Shown: in pieces, positions 12,827-26,405 of the stretch | Numbering within the stretch: the first letter of the stretch is position 1 | Layout: each line of letters starts with the position of its first letter | Assembly: GCA_037074615.1 (NCBI GenBank) | Contig: CM073569.1 | Location: forward strand, 2,052,001 to 2,116,000 | DNA from: Leucaena leucocephala | Lineage: Eukaryota > Streptophyta > Magnoliopsida > Fabales > Fabaceae | Direction: 5' to 3' | Length of the DNA: 64,000 bases | Program-made: the position numbers and the translations under genes | Notes under the pieces: model-generated | Told to the model about the DNA's origin: nothing | Database searches by the model: none | The model's input: only the letters and a program-made list of their open reading frames with translations

Positions 12827-15440
12827 GGTCAAGGCCTACTTCGATGAGTCTGCAGAACGGATGTTGAACCCTAAACTGCTGGATGGAAATATTAGTTACA
12901 ATAACCTTTGGTGTCTGCATATTGAGAAAACTCCACCCGGTTAATGGAAAGCATGCATTGGCTCTTGAATCTGCTAGCACAGCGGGATGAAAAACTTTGT
13001 GCTTCTTTTTGAAGATTATTGCCAAGGTACGTGGTTCCTCTGTAAAAGGCAAAGCTCTGGATATTGCTACAGAAAGCCAGCTTTGAGAGTTGTGATTTGT
13101 GAATACTCTTCAAACTATGAACTGATTTTGTGAAGCTGACGAAAGAGTCATTGAATGTTGAAAGCTTTGCTTCATAGTCATAGATTACTACAGTCCAAGG
13201 TGAGCAACATGGTTTTGCCTTTCATTTTTATTTTGAATATCTCTACTAATCATTGAAATTGGATCCTCGCTATTCATGCATTCTGAGGGGAGAGGGTGAC
13301 CCAAGAAAATATGACTTTGTATGAAATCCACATCTCATAATTTCACTCACCTATTATTTTCTCGTTCTCTCTCTAAACGAACTCTTTACGTACGATGTAG
13401 AGGATTCAGACTCTCGATCATTCCCCAAAGCTGTGAAGACTCATGATTGATATCTTGTCGATGTTCCCAGTGTATATATGGTGCCAAATCAAATCCCGTT
13501 TTCTAAGCAAAAGAGGCGGCCAACCATTGTCATCATTATCTCCGTTATCTTTATTGTTTGGCTTCCAATTTTCCGGTCTATAAAACTATTCGAATCCTTT
13601 TCTTTTTTAATTTGTAACTAGTTCGGTTAAATGTAATGAGAAAGGAAAAAGAACAGAGTGAAAATATACACACGGCAATTTTTTTTTTCTCTGTCCATGT
13701 TCACCTCTCCTTATTTTCCCTCAATTTTAGTGTTCAAATTCGGTGTTTGCATCCACAATCCCTTTGAATGCATTTATAGGGGATGCCTTGTAGTTATAAT
13801 TAAATTTTAGGAAATTATAATTTGTTGCATTATATATTGAGAGTATGAGAGGAACTCTTGCTCTGACTGCACGCCATCGCTAGGCAACATAAACGGAAAA
13901 CTAAGTAGACTATTCCATGGCTTGGTTCACATTATTTCAAATTCAATCAAAATGCTGGACAATGGTTTCCTACTCTTCATCTTTTTGGAGTTTTCTTTCA
14001 CGCTCCACCACGAATCTCTTTTCTCCCTTCTTCCCCCTTACATCTCAAACCAGATCTTTTCGCCGTTGACCTGCATCACTGCTGCTAGCTACGCACTCTG
14101 CCCCTTAACCGGGGATCCCACAACCGTCTTTCCCCACCATTTGATGGTATTAATATAATTGTAGTCCCATATTATGAACATCACATAATGTGCATATGAA
14201 TCTGGTTCAACTTATTACACCTAACGTCCTTTTGACTCCTCTCTCTCTTCTCTCTCTCTTTCTGTTCTCTCTCTGCCTCTCTGGCACGAACGAACATCTT
14301 TCGAATCTGTGGGAATGCAGAGAAAATAAATAGGTGTCGTTATACAAGATCCAAAAGCCAAATGCTTGAATGTGCATTACTTCTCAACCTAACTAAAGCC
14401 GCACCACACCCAGCTAACTTTATCCAGCCAGCCTTACGCGTCTGTAAACATTGCCCATCTAACATATTTAATAACAAGTTTATCACTATTTTTTTCCCGT
14501 TGAAATTCACACTTTTTTTTTTCGGCTCACGGAATTTATTTCTTAATTCTTATCTCTTCCTTTATGTCAGGCCCGCATGTTACCCCGAGCTTCAGTCACT
14601 TGGGAGCTGCACCGTCTAGTAACTGTGAATGATTTTTTTTTTGGGGGGTGGCGATGAAGAATAGCCCACCATTTTGATTCATTTTTCTATTTTTTAAACC
14701 CCAAATTATACGGTGTTCAAAATTTTAAGGGGAGCCCATCATCAAATCTCAAATATGTTTAAAGAAGTCTGTCATTGCATTATATATATATATATATATA
14801 TAAAGTCTGTCATTCCATTATATTCAAAATGAAAAGCCATAATAACATTAATGATCAAAAGTCGGCAAAACATCATAACTTTTTCATCATCTTATTGATA
14901 TAGTTCAACGAATGACGTTTTTATGACGATATTATCATGGGATTCAACCCGCCCCGACAATATTCATTCATACCAATTAATTAATAAAGTGAAATTAGAG
15001 TGCATTTTTTGTAATTTGTAAAAAATCTTTCTTATTATGATTTGAATAAACATGACGATGTTCATGTTTTTTATTAGTTAGAGTTGCATTTCGAAGATGG
15101 TTTTCTCATTTTGTTTGGCCAACTTTGTCATTCAGCCACGTCAACATTCCGTCAGCTGCATTGCCAAGAGAGAAATTAATATTGCGGTGTCTTAATTTAT
15201 ACTCATACTCAGATATTTTTGTTGATATGTATAGATATATAGAATATTATTAATATTATGTACAGGTAATAATATAGACTGTCAAATGTCAATTGAAAAA
15301 AAAAAAAGAACAAAAAGTGGTCATGATCATGATAACTATTTTAGTTTAACCGAAGTCAAAGTGCACAGAGGCATCCGATCTACCGTTGGATCGGGCGGTG
15401 ACGAGGTCGCAAGTTCACAACACGTATAGAAGGGCATGGG
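12827..15440. other. 3' UTR and spacer before the kinase gene
   Basis: The 3' UTR of the 508-aa gene probably ends near 13.2 kb. The rest has no recognisable gene; the open frames at 13922-14158 and 14362-14619 have no family features. A (TA)11 run at 14781-14802 is bordered on both sides by near-identical agtctgtcattgcattat and agtctgtcattccattat, a small direct duplication around the microsatellite. Confidence 0.5.
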
Positions 15441-15442
15441 GC

Positions 15443-15450
15443 TATAAAAG
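15443..15450 (+). promoter_or_regulatory. TATA box of the kinase gene
   Basis: The sequence tataaaag sits in a GC-richer stretch about 30 bp before a purine-rich leader that starts near 15475. The leader appears to be split by introns: 15.7 to 18.07 kb is non-coding, and an acceptor gtgttccacag at 18081 directly precedes the start codon. Confidence 0.6.
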
Positions 15451-18086
15451 AGGGACGAGAACGCAACACACGGCGATGATAAAACCGTAAATTAAGTGTC
15501 GCTTTGTAAACAAGGGCTTTGCTATTTCTTGATCCGCACGAGGGAAGAAAGATCAACGTGTGCAGGAAGAGAGAGAAAGAGAGGGAGAGAGAATATAGGT
15601 AGCAAGAAGAAAGGCAATTCGATTGCTCCTGCAGAGAGGAAGCTCTGGATTCCACCTTTTCCCGTCCTCGGAGACGGTGGTTATGCCGCTTGCTGTTAAG
15701 GTCATTTTTCTTCTTCTCCGTCGCATTCTAATCCTTCGTATTCTCCTATCTCTCCGTGTAATTTCATTTCATTGTGTCTTCCTCCCGATCCGATCCGTTC
15801 CGGATTCATTGGATCTGTTGTTTTAATTGCTTTGAATTTGTGTTTTCGTTTTCGTTTAATCTGAAACCGAACGCGAATGCTTGGTAAGTTTGGTGGATTC
15901 GATAATTATATTGCAGAACGCCTTACTTTTGAGGCTTTAGCAATTGATTTGGCTCCTCTAGGGCTTCGTCGAGGTTAAATCTGTTTTTGCGACATGTAAG
16001 GCTTGTGTTTGAGGTTTTGCTTCCGATTTTGTAGATTTGTTAGGGTTTCTCTTCTTTTATCCGACTATATTGCATTTTTAGCTTAGCTTAGTTTCATCCT
16101 ATGTGAAGGATTGTCTACCGATGGTGTTTCGGTTATCCATTTTTCTTTTAGTTAAATGTTTGATGCAATCAGTGAATGGTGGTAGTTAGATAGTTTCTTA
16201 CCGGTTTACTTGGACTGCTTTTAATTCTGCTCCTTCGCCGGTGAAAGTGCATTTCTTACACGCAATTCGATTGAATTGTTCTGTGGATAATATTCAGCCA
16301 AATTTCAATATTCTCCCGTTTTCGAATTCAACGGACCGACAACTTTTCATATGCTGTATAATTGACAATATTACCGAGATCCTTGACAAAATACCACCTC
16401 CTGTATTATCTTTGATTACACCCTGACTGACGTCCATTTGACTCAATTTTGATCACTGTCCTTATGACATTTGACTTTAAACTAACTTTCTGAGTTGTGA
16501 CTGATCCAGTTGTTCTTTTTCAGTACGCATGTAAGTCATGGATAATTAGTTATTTGTGAAGCCTTGTAAATGACTTAGATGCCGATCATATATTTACCTT
16601 GCAGGACTGCTGAGTTATTCTTTGGTATGTAGGGAATTGAGGCCTTGAAATATTAATTGACAGAATTGGTTTGAGCTTGTTGTACTTTGGGGGGTCTTTT
16701 AGATATTTCATGCACATAATTTCTTTTTAGATTTTCTTAATTTATATATTGGGTTGCTAGGCTGCTAGTTGTTGTTGAATTACTGGATAAAATTTAACCT
16801 GTGGTAAATTTTGAATGTTATGCATAAATGTTGTTTGCTCTGTTGAATCACTGTTTTTGCTTGCATTTGAATTTACGTCACTTCCTTTCATGTGAGATTT
16901 TTGTTTATTTTGTTGTATGTGGTATGAAAGAGAAATTGGACTTATATACAATTTTTTAGTATTATTTATTTTAATCTGAGGTTTGCTAGTTTTCTTCAAT
17001 TGCAGGGTGCACTGGCTTCAAATCTAAATTTTCTTGTTTTTATTTTTGAGATATGGAGGGAGATTGTTTCAGGCCAATATGCTACCGGTATCGGTTGTTT
17101 TCATTCCAAAAAGTGCTTGATTGGAGGTTCTTCATCCTTGGAGATTTTCTTCTCGTTTCCTTTGTTAATTGCACCTAGTGTTTTCCTTTTTAATGATCAG
17201 CACATGGTACGTAATGTTAGCTTCTTCTGAGACTGGTGCTGCATCTTTTATGCACTTGTGCAAGTAAGAATTTACTCTACTTCTGCTTTTGGCTTAAACC
17301 AATGTGATTGTTATTTCTTAACAATAGTTCTTTGGACAGTGCATTGCTGACTGAACATCGACCGGAAAAATCAAATAAGTTGTCTTCTGGGGTAAGAGAA
17401 CTAGTACATAACTTATAAATCCTTCTCTGATCGGTTTTTCTTAATTAAAATTAAATTCTGAGTTCTTTTTTCTCCCCCCCCCCCCCCATTTTTTATAGGG
17501 CTGAAGCACGTATACTTGTGACTGAATATCAGATGCTGTCTGCATCTTGAGCATTGGATAAGCAATTGCATTGAATCAGTGCATATTGTAGTTGTTAGTA
17601 ATTGTTTTGTTGCTTCTTATATGGTACTGGTAGTGACAAAACATCAGCTGCCTGAAGGTTCTGAAACACTTTCTATGTAATTTAGAAGTAGCTATCTTTA
17701 GAATATTGAAGTCTTGTGCAGCGGGAACTTTAGCTGGAGACTAATGATGTGGTTTTGATCAACAATCATTGTTTGACCTTGCAAGCATCAGTATGCTCTC
17801 TCGTTCTTGTTCTTTACCACCACCTCCTTCTACCACTACAAAGACGTGGATGTATCAATCAATAAGGCTGTACTACTCGTCCATCACAAAGTTTCTGTTT
17901 TTGTCCCATCTTATGTCATGACAGAAAATTGATGGTGGAGTTTGCTGGACCAGAAGACACATATTAACATTCTATTGTCCTTTTGTGAGTGTCATCTGCA
18001 AGAGATAAATGCAACCTATCTTCGTGTGTCTATTTACCTTTGTTGAATAAAGAAAAGAAATAGCTACTTTGTGTTCCACAGGAACA

Positions 18087-21000
18087 ATGGAGAGGTGAAT
18101 ATTTGTTGGAGAAATTGTGCATTTTTGCCCTTATATATTCTTGAATCAAGATTCCTTTTTAAACTCTTGCTTAATGAACACAGGTACAAGTTAATCAAGG
18201 AAGTCGGTGATGGAACATTTGGGAGTGTTTGGAGAGCTCTTAATAAGCAAAATGGTGAAGTTGTGAGTGTGGCTTACCTTGCTTTTTCATTTTTTTGGGG
18301 GGGAGGGGTGGGCAATTGATTTACCTTGCTTTAAGTGCATTTCCCAATGCCTATGCAAATTCTGATTGCGTTTTTGGTCCCTTCTGTCTTCTGATGTAAA
18401 ATGCAGGTTGCTATCAAGAAGATGAAGAAGAAATATTACTCTTGGGAGGAGTGTGTAAACCTGAGAGAAGTCAAAGTATGAAATCTTGATGCTTCTGAAG
18501 TTTCATTTGCAATATAATGTTTTATTCATCTATATGCAATTTTATCAATTCCTCTTTTGGCAGTCATTACGGAGAATGAATCATCCAAATATTGTCAAGC
18601 TAAAGGAAGTTATTCGAGAAAATGGCATTCTGTACTTTGTTTTTGAGTACATGGTATGTTGCAATTTCATATGGCATTATGTCAAGTTGATTTAAGGATG
18701 ATAATAATAAGTCACCTATGGCATTTGGGATGATGTAGGAATGCAATTTGTACCAACTCATGAAAGACAGGGAAAATATGTTTTCTGAAAGTGAAGTTAG
18801 AAATTGGTGTTTTCAAGTTTTCCAGGCTCTTGCATACATGCACCAACGTGGATACTTCCATCGTGACCTGAAGCCAGGTAATTAGTTATCAATAGTTTTG
18901 GTAGATATGGTAATATTCAATGGAAAAATTTATTATCATTGGCCAAGCAAGCAAATTATTAAATGTGAAGGGTTAGTTCTCTTCTCTTTAATCATCCCTG
19001 ATCTTTTGTGTTTTTAGTAAATTTGACTTGTTAATCCATCGAATTTGCCTTTACTATAAAATTTCTGTTTTTGATATGGATTACATTATTACTTGCAGAA
19101 AATTTGCTGGTTTCCAAGGATATCATAAAGATTGCTGATTTTGGTCTTGCCCGTGAGATCAGTTCGCAACCGCCGTACACTGAATATGTCTCCACTCGGT
19201 GGTAGGTGTCTTCAATATATAATTGATATATATCGATCATTACCTGTGTTAGGCATATAACAAATTGTATGACAATCTATGGTTAGGTATCGTGCCCCTG
19301 AAGTGCTGCTTCAGTCTTACTTGTATACCTCAAAAGTTGGTGAGTGGTTTAATATTGAATCATACCATTTGTGTAATTGACTAATCTGTTATTGAGTGAT
19401 GCTACATGACTTGCGCGAAACTATATTTACATTTGCTGATTTTAGACATGTGGGCAATGGGTGCTATAATGGCTGAACTGTTCACACTCCGTCCTCTTTT
19501 TCCGGGTGCCAAGTATGTATCTTCTTTCTGTTTCCTTTCTACCTAACTTACTGATTGATGAGTTATAGACTGTGTATCATTAGGGAATTAGCAAAAACTA
19601 TTCTGGTCCTTAATATTAGTTACCTTCTAGAAGGATTTGGAAATGAACATTTTCTATCCCTGGCTGTGCGTGCAGTGAGGCAGATGAGATCTACAAAATA
19701 TGTGGTGTGATAGGCAGTCCAACCGTTGAATCCTGGACTGAAGGACTTAAACTAGCAAGGAATATTAACTATCAGTTCCCACAGGTTAGCTTCCCCTGGT
19801 TTGGGCAATTAGGAATCTGTCTGTGTGTTGAATTTTAAACTATGTTTAGTGCCACTTGTCTAAACTTGAGAATTGAATTTTGTTGGATATTTTCTACTGC
19901 CATTTTATATCTTTGGTTAAGGAGCGACTCACACTAAATAGCAAAAATTGAAAATTTCAGCTTCCTGGGGTACATCTTTCTACCCTGATCCCATCTGTTA
20001 GTGTTGATGCAATCAGCCTTATTACAGTAAGTAGCTTCTTCCAATGTTGTTTCAGTCTTGTCCTCTACTTTCCTACTAATAGATTGCCCTTCCTTGCTCT
20101 GCATTTGCTACCCATGTAGTCACTTTGTTCATGGGATCCTTGCAAGAGGCCGACAGCTGCAGAGGCCCTTCAACATCCTTTCTTTCAGGTTCTCCATGAA
20201 CTATTTTTTCAAGATGGCTTTTATAATTATACTGTGTACTCATGTACCAATAGGAATATGTTTTGCAGCTGCTTTTTGTAAGTTTGTTTAATTCATAGAT
20301 TTTTGTTTGTTGTAGAGTTGCTTTTACATTCCTCCATCCCTCCGCACCAAAGCAGTAGCGAGGACGCCTCCATCTGGTTCGTGTTTATATTTTGGTTCAG
20401 TCAAGAATTTTAACGGTGTAATTCTGGGCATGCTAATAGTTTCTGTTGTTGCAGCTGGAACAAGGGGATCACTGGATCGGCAAGGGGTTAAGAGATATTC
20501 CTGCACTTTGTCTAATTCAAAGCTCACCAATAACCATTCCTCCCCAAAGTTACATCCTTCCTTAGCTACAGGTGCTCTGTTTTGCTTTAGTTAAGATGCT
20601 TGTATTTTACCTAGATCACTACTTGTGTGCCTTGAGGATGAAGAATAACCTACACTGGAGCCTTTTTTGGAGGGAAGGTAGGGATTTTGCTCTCCTCCCC
20701 TTTTTTGATTTGAAACAAAATGGAGGGAAAGGGAGGGAATTTCCCTCCCCTCTCCTCCAAATTGAAGGGATTTGGAAAGATAATTAAAATCCCTCCCTTC
20801 CCCTCCCCTCTGTTGAACTGAACACCATGTTAGGCTATGTTGAGGCTGTATGCATTGTGTACAGGTGTAAATGATAAGGTTCTCATGTTCTGAATGCTGT
20901 TGCAGGTGTACATCGGAAGCTAGATATGGCAAATGAGGTCAGTTGTTTTTTTCTGGTTTCTGTATTGACCAGTAAATGTTTCGTCTATATATGTCTTCAT

Positions 21001-21582
21001 TCTGCTATCCACTTGCGAAATCCATAACTTCCACATGCGCACTTCTGCCATTTCTTCTTTACTGTATTGAAGTATCTATAGCGTAGCAACAACAAAATTA
21101 TCGCACATTCTTCTAGTAGTGCTGACAATTTTTCTGTACTTCTCTTGTAGGATGGAAATAAGACTGACAAGTCCTTGAAGAATACCAAACAACCCAAATA
21201 TCGACCACCAGGAAAGGACAGCCCAAGTAAGCCTGATAATATTCAGACTTTTAGATTTGTCGATATTCAGCTTTTATAATTCAGTAATTTGGTTTTATAT
21301 GCCTGGAACTGAGTGTATCAAAGCTATTCCTGCAATCGATAACTGAGAAAGGAATGTTGGTTGACAGCTTCAATGAACAAGGGAAGGACTAGTACTGTGC
21401 GTGGGGTTTCGGAAACAGCTGATAAGTTGGCTAATATGGCGGTTAGTGCTCGAAGACAATCAATGGGTGCTCCTCCCATGAAAGCCGGAGGGCATTGGTT
21501 TACTGCACCTCGAAACTTTCTGCTGAGGTCCGCCCAAGATATTCCAGCTGCAAGAGCTTACTCCAGGAAAGTTGCGGGATGA
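18087..21582 (+). CDS. MAK/MHK-type serine/threonine kinase (CDKF-4-like)
   Basis: This is a CMGC kinase of the RCK group (MAK, ICK, MOK). Sixteen coding exons give 450 aa: 18087-18094, 18184-18262, 18407-18475, 18564-18653, 18739-18877, 19099-19201, 19287-19339, 19446-19512, 19676-19784, 19961-20026, 20120-20188, 20316-20376, 20455-20571, 20906-20937, 21151-21226 and 21368-21582. The glycine loop is GDGTFGSV (11-18) and the ATP-binding lysine is K33 (VAIKK). The catalytic loop is HRDLKPEN (D125), followed by DFG at 142-144. The activation loop carries TEY (156-158), the dual-phosphorylation motif of this group, then VSTRWYRAPE. The C-terminal third is basic, low-complexity and ends in SRKVAG, as I recall for Arabidopsis At4g19110. 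The first coding exon is only 8 nt (atg gag ag). All catalytic residues are present, so it should be active. Its substrates in plants are not evident from sequence. Confidence 0.93.
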
Positions 21583-22540
21583 TAAATATAATCGGCGGCA
21601 TATACGAGTTATACTCTGATGAGAGTGTTCTGTAAGTATAACCTACATGCTGTAGCCCTGCCCTTCTGATGTGTGTTGGGATATATACATTCCTCGAGCT
21701 TCGACTCTGCTGTTGCTTCTTAAAACCTCTTGGTCTTTTCCGAATAAAGCTTTTTCATTCCTACGTTTGCTTTTTGATCACATGCTATATGACTCGCTCT
21801 TTGTATTCATTTCTACATACGAGTGTCCTTTTCCTAAATGCTCATCTTTTCATCTCAAATACACATGCAAGGGGATGATGATGTAACAACAGTTTTCCGT
21901 CAATTTCCTCATGCATCGTTCCTATGTGAGAATTTTCGTTCCTATTCATTCAATCCCTTAAAATCGTAAATAAACTGATTGTTAAACTACTCTTTTAAAT
22001 TATTTCTAAATCAGTCGATCTTGCAATTTATTATGGTAAGTGTTAGCTGGACAATTGTCGATCTGGCAGATAAGTTGTAATTATTAGGTATTTATATTTT
22101 AAAAAATCAATAATGACGTTTTTGCTAAATTGAAGGGAAAACATCTCACCTTCTTAACTTTTATATGCCAATCAAATGATATTTAATAATAAGGTACATT
22201 AAAAAGTTGATTAAATTAATCATGAATATTTCGATGGCGGTGGTGTTACCTTCAATTTTTGAATGTCTACCTTAATCGTGGAATTTTTGTTGTAGTTTGG
22301 AAAGGTGGGAAAGCAAGCCGAATCCTTTGGTTATTGTCTGCTATTAATATTCTAGGAACCTGTTAAATTTTTGCCCGTGACTTCGTTTAAATATAGGACT
22401 TAACTAATTTATAAAAATTAAAAATATTAGTTAGATTAGAACCGAAAAAAGTAATTTATGATCAACATGCTTAAATCTGAAAAACATGGGTTCCAATGGA
22501 GCAAAAAGAACCTTCCACTAAAATTAAAATTTATTAATTA
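21583..22540. other. 3' UTR and spacer between convergent genes
   Basis: This holds the 3' UTR of the kinase gene (to about 21.95 kb) and AT-rich spacer. The BRX transcript comes in from the other side. No coding feature was seen. Confidence 0.5.
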
Positions 22541-22903
22541 TTAATTTAATATCAGTTTTCGGTGGTGATGTAAAAGTGCGATCAAGAGAATGCGATGCTT
22601 CCATTTGAAACGCGGACATTGAGACGGGTAAGGAAACATATGTAGGGTGAGGCACAGTTGTGGATGAGGGAAGTATACGAACAGATGGTAATAATTAATG
22701 TAAGAGCCACTATATTTGATAAAGCAATCCCAGTTGGGAAAATCGATACAGACGGAAGCCTCTGATGGAAGCATCAAAAGAGATGATCCAGGATTTTGAT
22801 ATGGAGGAAACTCAATTTGCTATTCAGACTCTCGCCGAGTCGCATCATTACTGTCTGGAAATCGGAAAAACAAAATTGAGGATCTCACCTTTTTTTGTAG
22901 GCT

Positions 22904-25900
22904 TCAAAGGTATTGAGCTTGTATTCTTTCTTTGTTCTCCTCCCACCAATTCTTCGCATGTACCTCTCCGAATTTTTCGCGGCTTCACAAGAATTCATAA
23001 ATAAGTGTTACTAACACATAAATAATCAACAATTCAGGTCAAAAAATTATATTCCTAATCCTAGGATTACCTGGAGATGAAACAAAATATGAGGAATATA
23101 TTTCAGATAATGAGATGTGCATGAATTATTACCTGAATCTGACACGTCGAAGCTCCCTTGTGCCGTCCGGTAACTGTCTGATAGTAATGTAAACTCCAGG
23201 CTCATCTTGCTCTACCCATTCTGCCTCCGTGTCACTGCCATTGCTAACAGAAGGTTCATCTCTAGAAGAGGTTGTCGTACGGGATGCTTCAAACGAAGAC
23301 CCTCCGTGGAAATGTGGTCCTCCACCTTGATCCGACAGTTCAGATGGGTGGTACCCTCTGGTTCCTGCGGTTTTAGGATAGTTCCTTGGCGTCCATTCTT
23401 TGTTTAATGATGAGCCCATGGGGCTGTCTCTTGCAGATCCCAGTCTCGAGTAAGAAGAATCTCTTTGCTGTTTAAAGAGGACCATATTAACACAAATATC
23501 TGAGATAATCTTGTATCCAACGTATGTCAGAGGTAACGTTTCAGTTTACCTCATCTTCAGATCTTGAAGGAGTGTTGATTTGTCGATTGAATCTCTGGAC
23601 ATTATAGAGCTCCATGATTCGATCGTAATTCTCACCCCACCATCTTTGAGCTTGCCATTTATCGAACATCTCTCGGCTGCAAATTCAAATGCTCATTATC
23701 GTCAGCCTTTGCTTCAACTTCATGCTTATAACTTCAATAACTAAATTCTGATACATTTTGAAAAAGATTAAGGCGGCCTCATTGGTACCCATTCTGATAA
23801 TACATAAATTGTTTATAGTTTATACCTGAAGCGAATTCTTTTGAGATCATTTCCCCCATTAGGAAGAGACACAAATGTAATGTGAACCCCTGGCTCTACC
23901 TGTGCCATCCACTCCTTGGGTTCATCCTCTTTTTCCAACACTACATCACAGGCTGATGCCGATTCGCGACCTCTTGGGGTTTGGTCACCAGAAAATGGCC
24001 CAACAAATCTCTGGTCAGATCTACCAGCCGGGTAATGGGATCCGATGAAGTCCCATGCAGGGGTTGAACTAGAGCTTGCCCCTCCTATATAAGGGTATGG
24101 AACTCCTTCAGAGATGGTATCAAAATCTGGATAAGGTCTCTGCCCTTTCTTATAACTACTGGATCCTGTGCACGGTTTGCATTGCTTATAGGCACCTGAA
24201 AACTTAAGTGCCATATCCTTTATCTGCACATTACATATACTTGAAGCCATTAGAAATAAAAGAAGAAAAAATTATGCTGAACATTAAGCAAAAGTGGGTG
24301 CAAGTCACTTTTTTTTCAACATGTACATAATTACAAAAGAAAATTCATTATACAAGCATTATCTTATCAGAAGACTTCTCTAAATTTATACGTGAGATAG
24401 GAGAAACATGAAATGATATTACAAGACAAACAGAGATTAGTTTTCAAGTCCCATACTTTTTTTTTTTGGCATTACATCAAAGAGGGTTTGAACACATGGC
24501 CACTATCCTATCAAATAGGGTTCTACCCACTAGTTGTTTCAACTTTCAAGCTTTAGCTTGTTTCCTATGTAATTTAAAAAAAGCACAGTAACCGAAAAAG
24601 GCATGGTGAACTGTTTTTTCTACTTGCCATTAAATTAATGTTAAACAAATCATGCCACTAAATTCTCCCTACCAGAAGCACCATGTTGATTGGAATTGGA
24701 CGGAAACAAGGATAATTAAAAAAAAAAAGGAAAGAAAAAGAAAAAATGAGAATGAAATAAGCTAAATAATTGTTCAGAGATGTCCTCCTCGAATGACAAC
24801 AGAACATAACAGCAGAGAAGTGTGTGTTAAATGGCACACAATGCGGAGTGGGGAAACCAAATCTGGAACTTCTGAAAACGTAATAAAAAGTAAATCTGGA
24901 GAAAACCGGATGGAGTCCAAGGTTTCGAGCTTAGGTCATTTTCAAAGCATCATGCAACACCTTTACAGCTGGACTGCTGGAGGATAGAAGTGGACGACAA
25001 CACCCCTGAATGTCAAGTCTATTATAAGAATCTCACAAATTCGCTTATACAAACTAAGCAGTCCAATAAAGGGCCATTCCTAATTGTAGGACCCTTCACT
25101 AATTTCGGTCCAGTAGTTACTTGTCAGTATTTCTATGTATTTCAGAGACCTTCGATTTCATACAGTTGGGATAAGCATCTACGAGTTCCTCCATACAGGC
25201 ATCGATTTTGATATTTCAAACTAGCTATTAGGCTTCTGCTGAACTTATAATTGCACATAAAATTGGTTAAGGTAATTAACATAAAGATGTCAGAAGAGAA
25301 AGAGGTACTGACGTTTAGTGGGCTAAAAATAGTGCACTAAAATAATGTCAAAAATCGGTTAAAGAAATAACGCCGAGAACATTTTTGTTACGAAACAATC
25401 CAAGGATGTCACTGATATGAATTTCTCTCCTTTTCGTTATCATATAGTGTTGGCAAACTTTTGAATAACAATTGGTCGACAAGAATCAAGGACGGCACCG
25501 GCGATATGACTATGACAGGCCATTCTGAGCAAGGCATCATTTCTCTACATTAATCCAGCTGCTGAATATGGAACATCATGTCACTGTTCTTCCTCCATTG
25601 CATTTAAGAAGATTTGACAATGGAATGCTATTTAAATGCATTTATGAGAAAGAAAGGAAAGTAAAAAATGTGTTCGGGATATAATTGTACATACTAGTAG
25701 TAAAGTAATTGTGAGTCATATGTTTGCCAGTTGTTAAAATTAGGCACGTTTGGCAGTAAAAGATACCGGACATTATAATTATAATAATCTCAAATCACAC
25801 AAATATCTTCAGATTCTACCCAATATCTGAAATCTGATTCGGGGCAATTTGCTCTTCTCAAGTCCAGTTGTAAATGGCTTATTGGTTTCTACTTGACAAA

Positions 25901-26405
25901 GAATAAACCCCTAGACGGGGTTGATTAGTTCACGATGGTCACGTCAGGTCACAGCACCTTGGCACCACACGCTCATAAATAAACCAATATATAGACATAT
26001 AGATAGGAGTGGACCATCCGTCAAGAGCAGCAAATGGGACCAAAATAGAATTGCGTCATTCGTCCAAAACAAAAACAATGTTTGCCTAAATACGAGTGGA
26101 TCCGTGTGGTAGATTAATTTAGGCCGTAAATAGGTCATACGTGGACGAAAAAGATTCATGAATGGTCCCCACCATATCAGGACCCTAATGGGGTTATGAT
26201 TTTGGTTGTGTTCACCAAGAAGGAAAAAGAAGCTGCAAAAGCAAAGATTGTTGGCGAAGGAGAAAAAAGAGAAGGTGGGATTAAGAACCTGCGTCGTCAG
26301 GCTTTTGACGGCTTCTTTTGTACTCGGCGTGCCACTCTCACGGGCTCCTCCTTCAACTTCCCTCTCCTCCGCCAATTTCTTTGTACACGCTATGCATGTA
26401 AACAT
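22904..26405 (-). CDS. BRX: BREVIS RADIX (BRX) family protein
   Basis: BRX is a plant-specific membrane-associated and nuclear regulator that modulates auxin flux and protophloem and root growth. Reading leftwards, the exons are 26289-26405, 23826-24223, 23550-23676, 23133-23467 and 22904-22982, all in phase, giving 351 aa (Arabidopsis BRX is about 344). The N-terminus MFTCIACTKK contains the Cys pair thought to be acylated for membrane binding. It is followed by KEAVKSLTTQIKDMALKFSG and AYKQCKPCTGSS, family hallmarks. Two BRX domains are seen. The first is at about 143-200 (EWMAQVEPGVHITFVSLPNG, then FDKWQAQRWWGENYDRI). The second is at about 296-351 (EWVEQDEPGVYITIRQLPDG, then KFGEVHAKNWWEENKERIQA), ending QYL. 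The last exon is short and was located by hand from the splice phase. The spacing and N-terminus fit BRX itself or BRXL1 better than the more distant BRXL2-4. The gene looks intact. Confidence 0.93.
24457..24540 (-). mobile_element. Short SINE-like insertion in BRX intron
   Basis: Read on the minus strand, this 84-bp segment has an A-box-like ctagtgggtagaaccc, a B-box-like tgttcaaaccc and an oligo(A) end preceded by aatgcc. A 7-bp tttcaag occurs close to both ends, a possible target duplication. It lies in the intron between BRX coding exons 1 and 2. Confidence 0.45.

Noticed and set aside
23207..23407. Plus-strand frame across BRX exon 4
   Set aside because: Antisense shadow of a well-conserved BRX exon.
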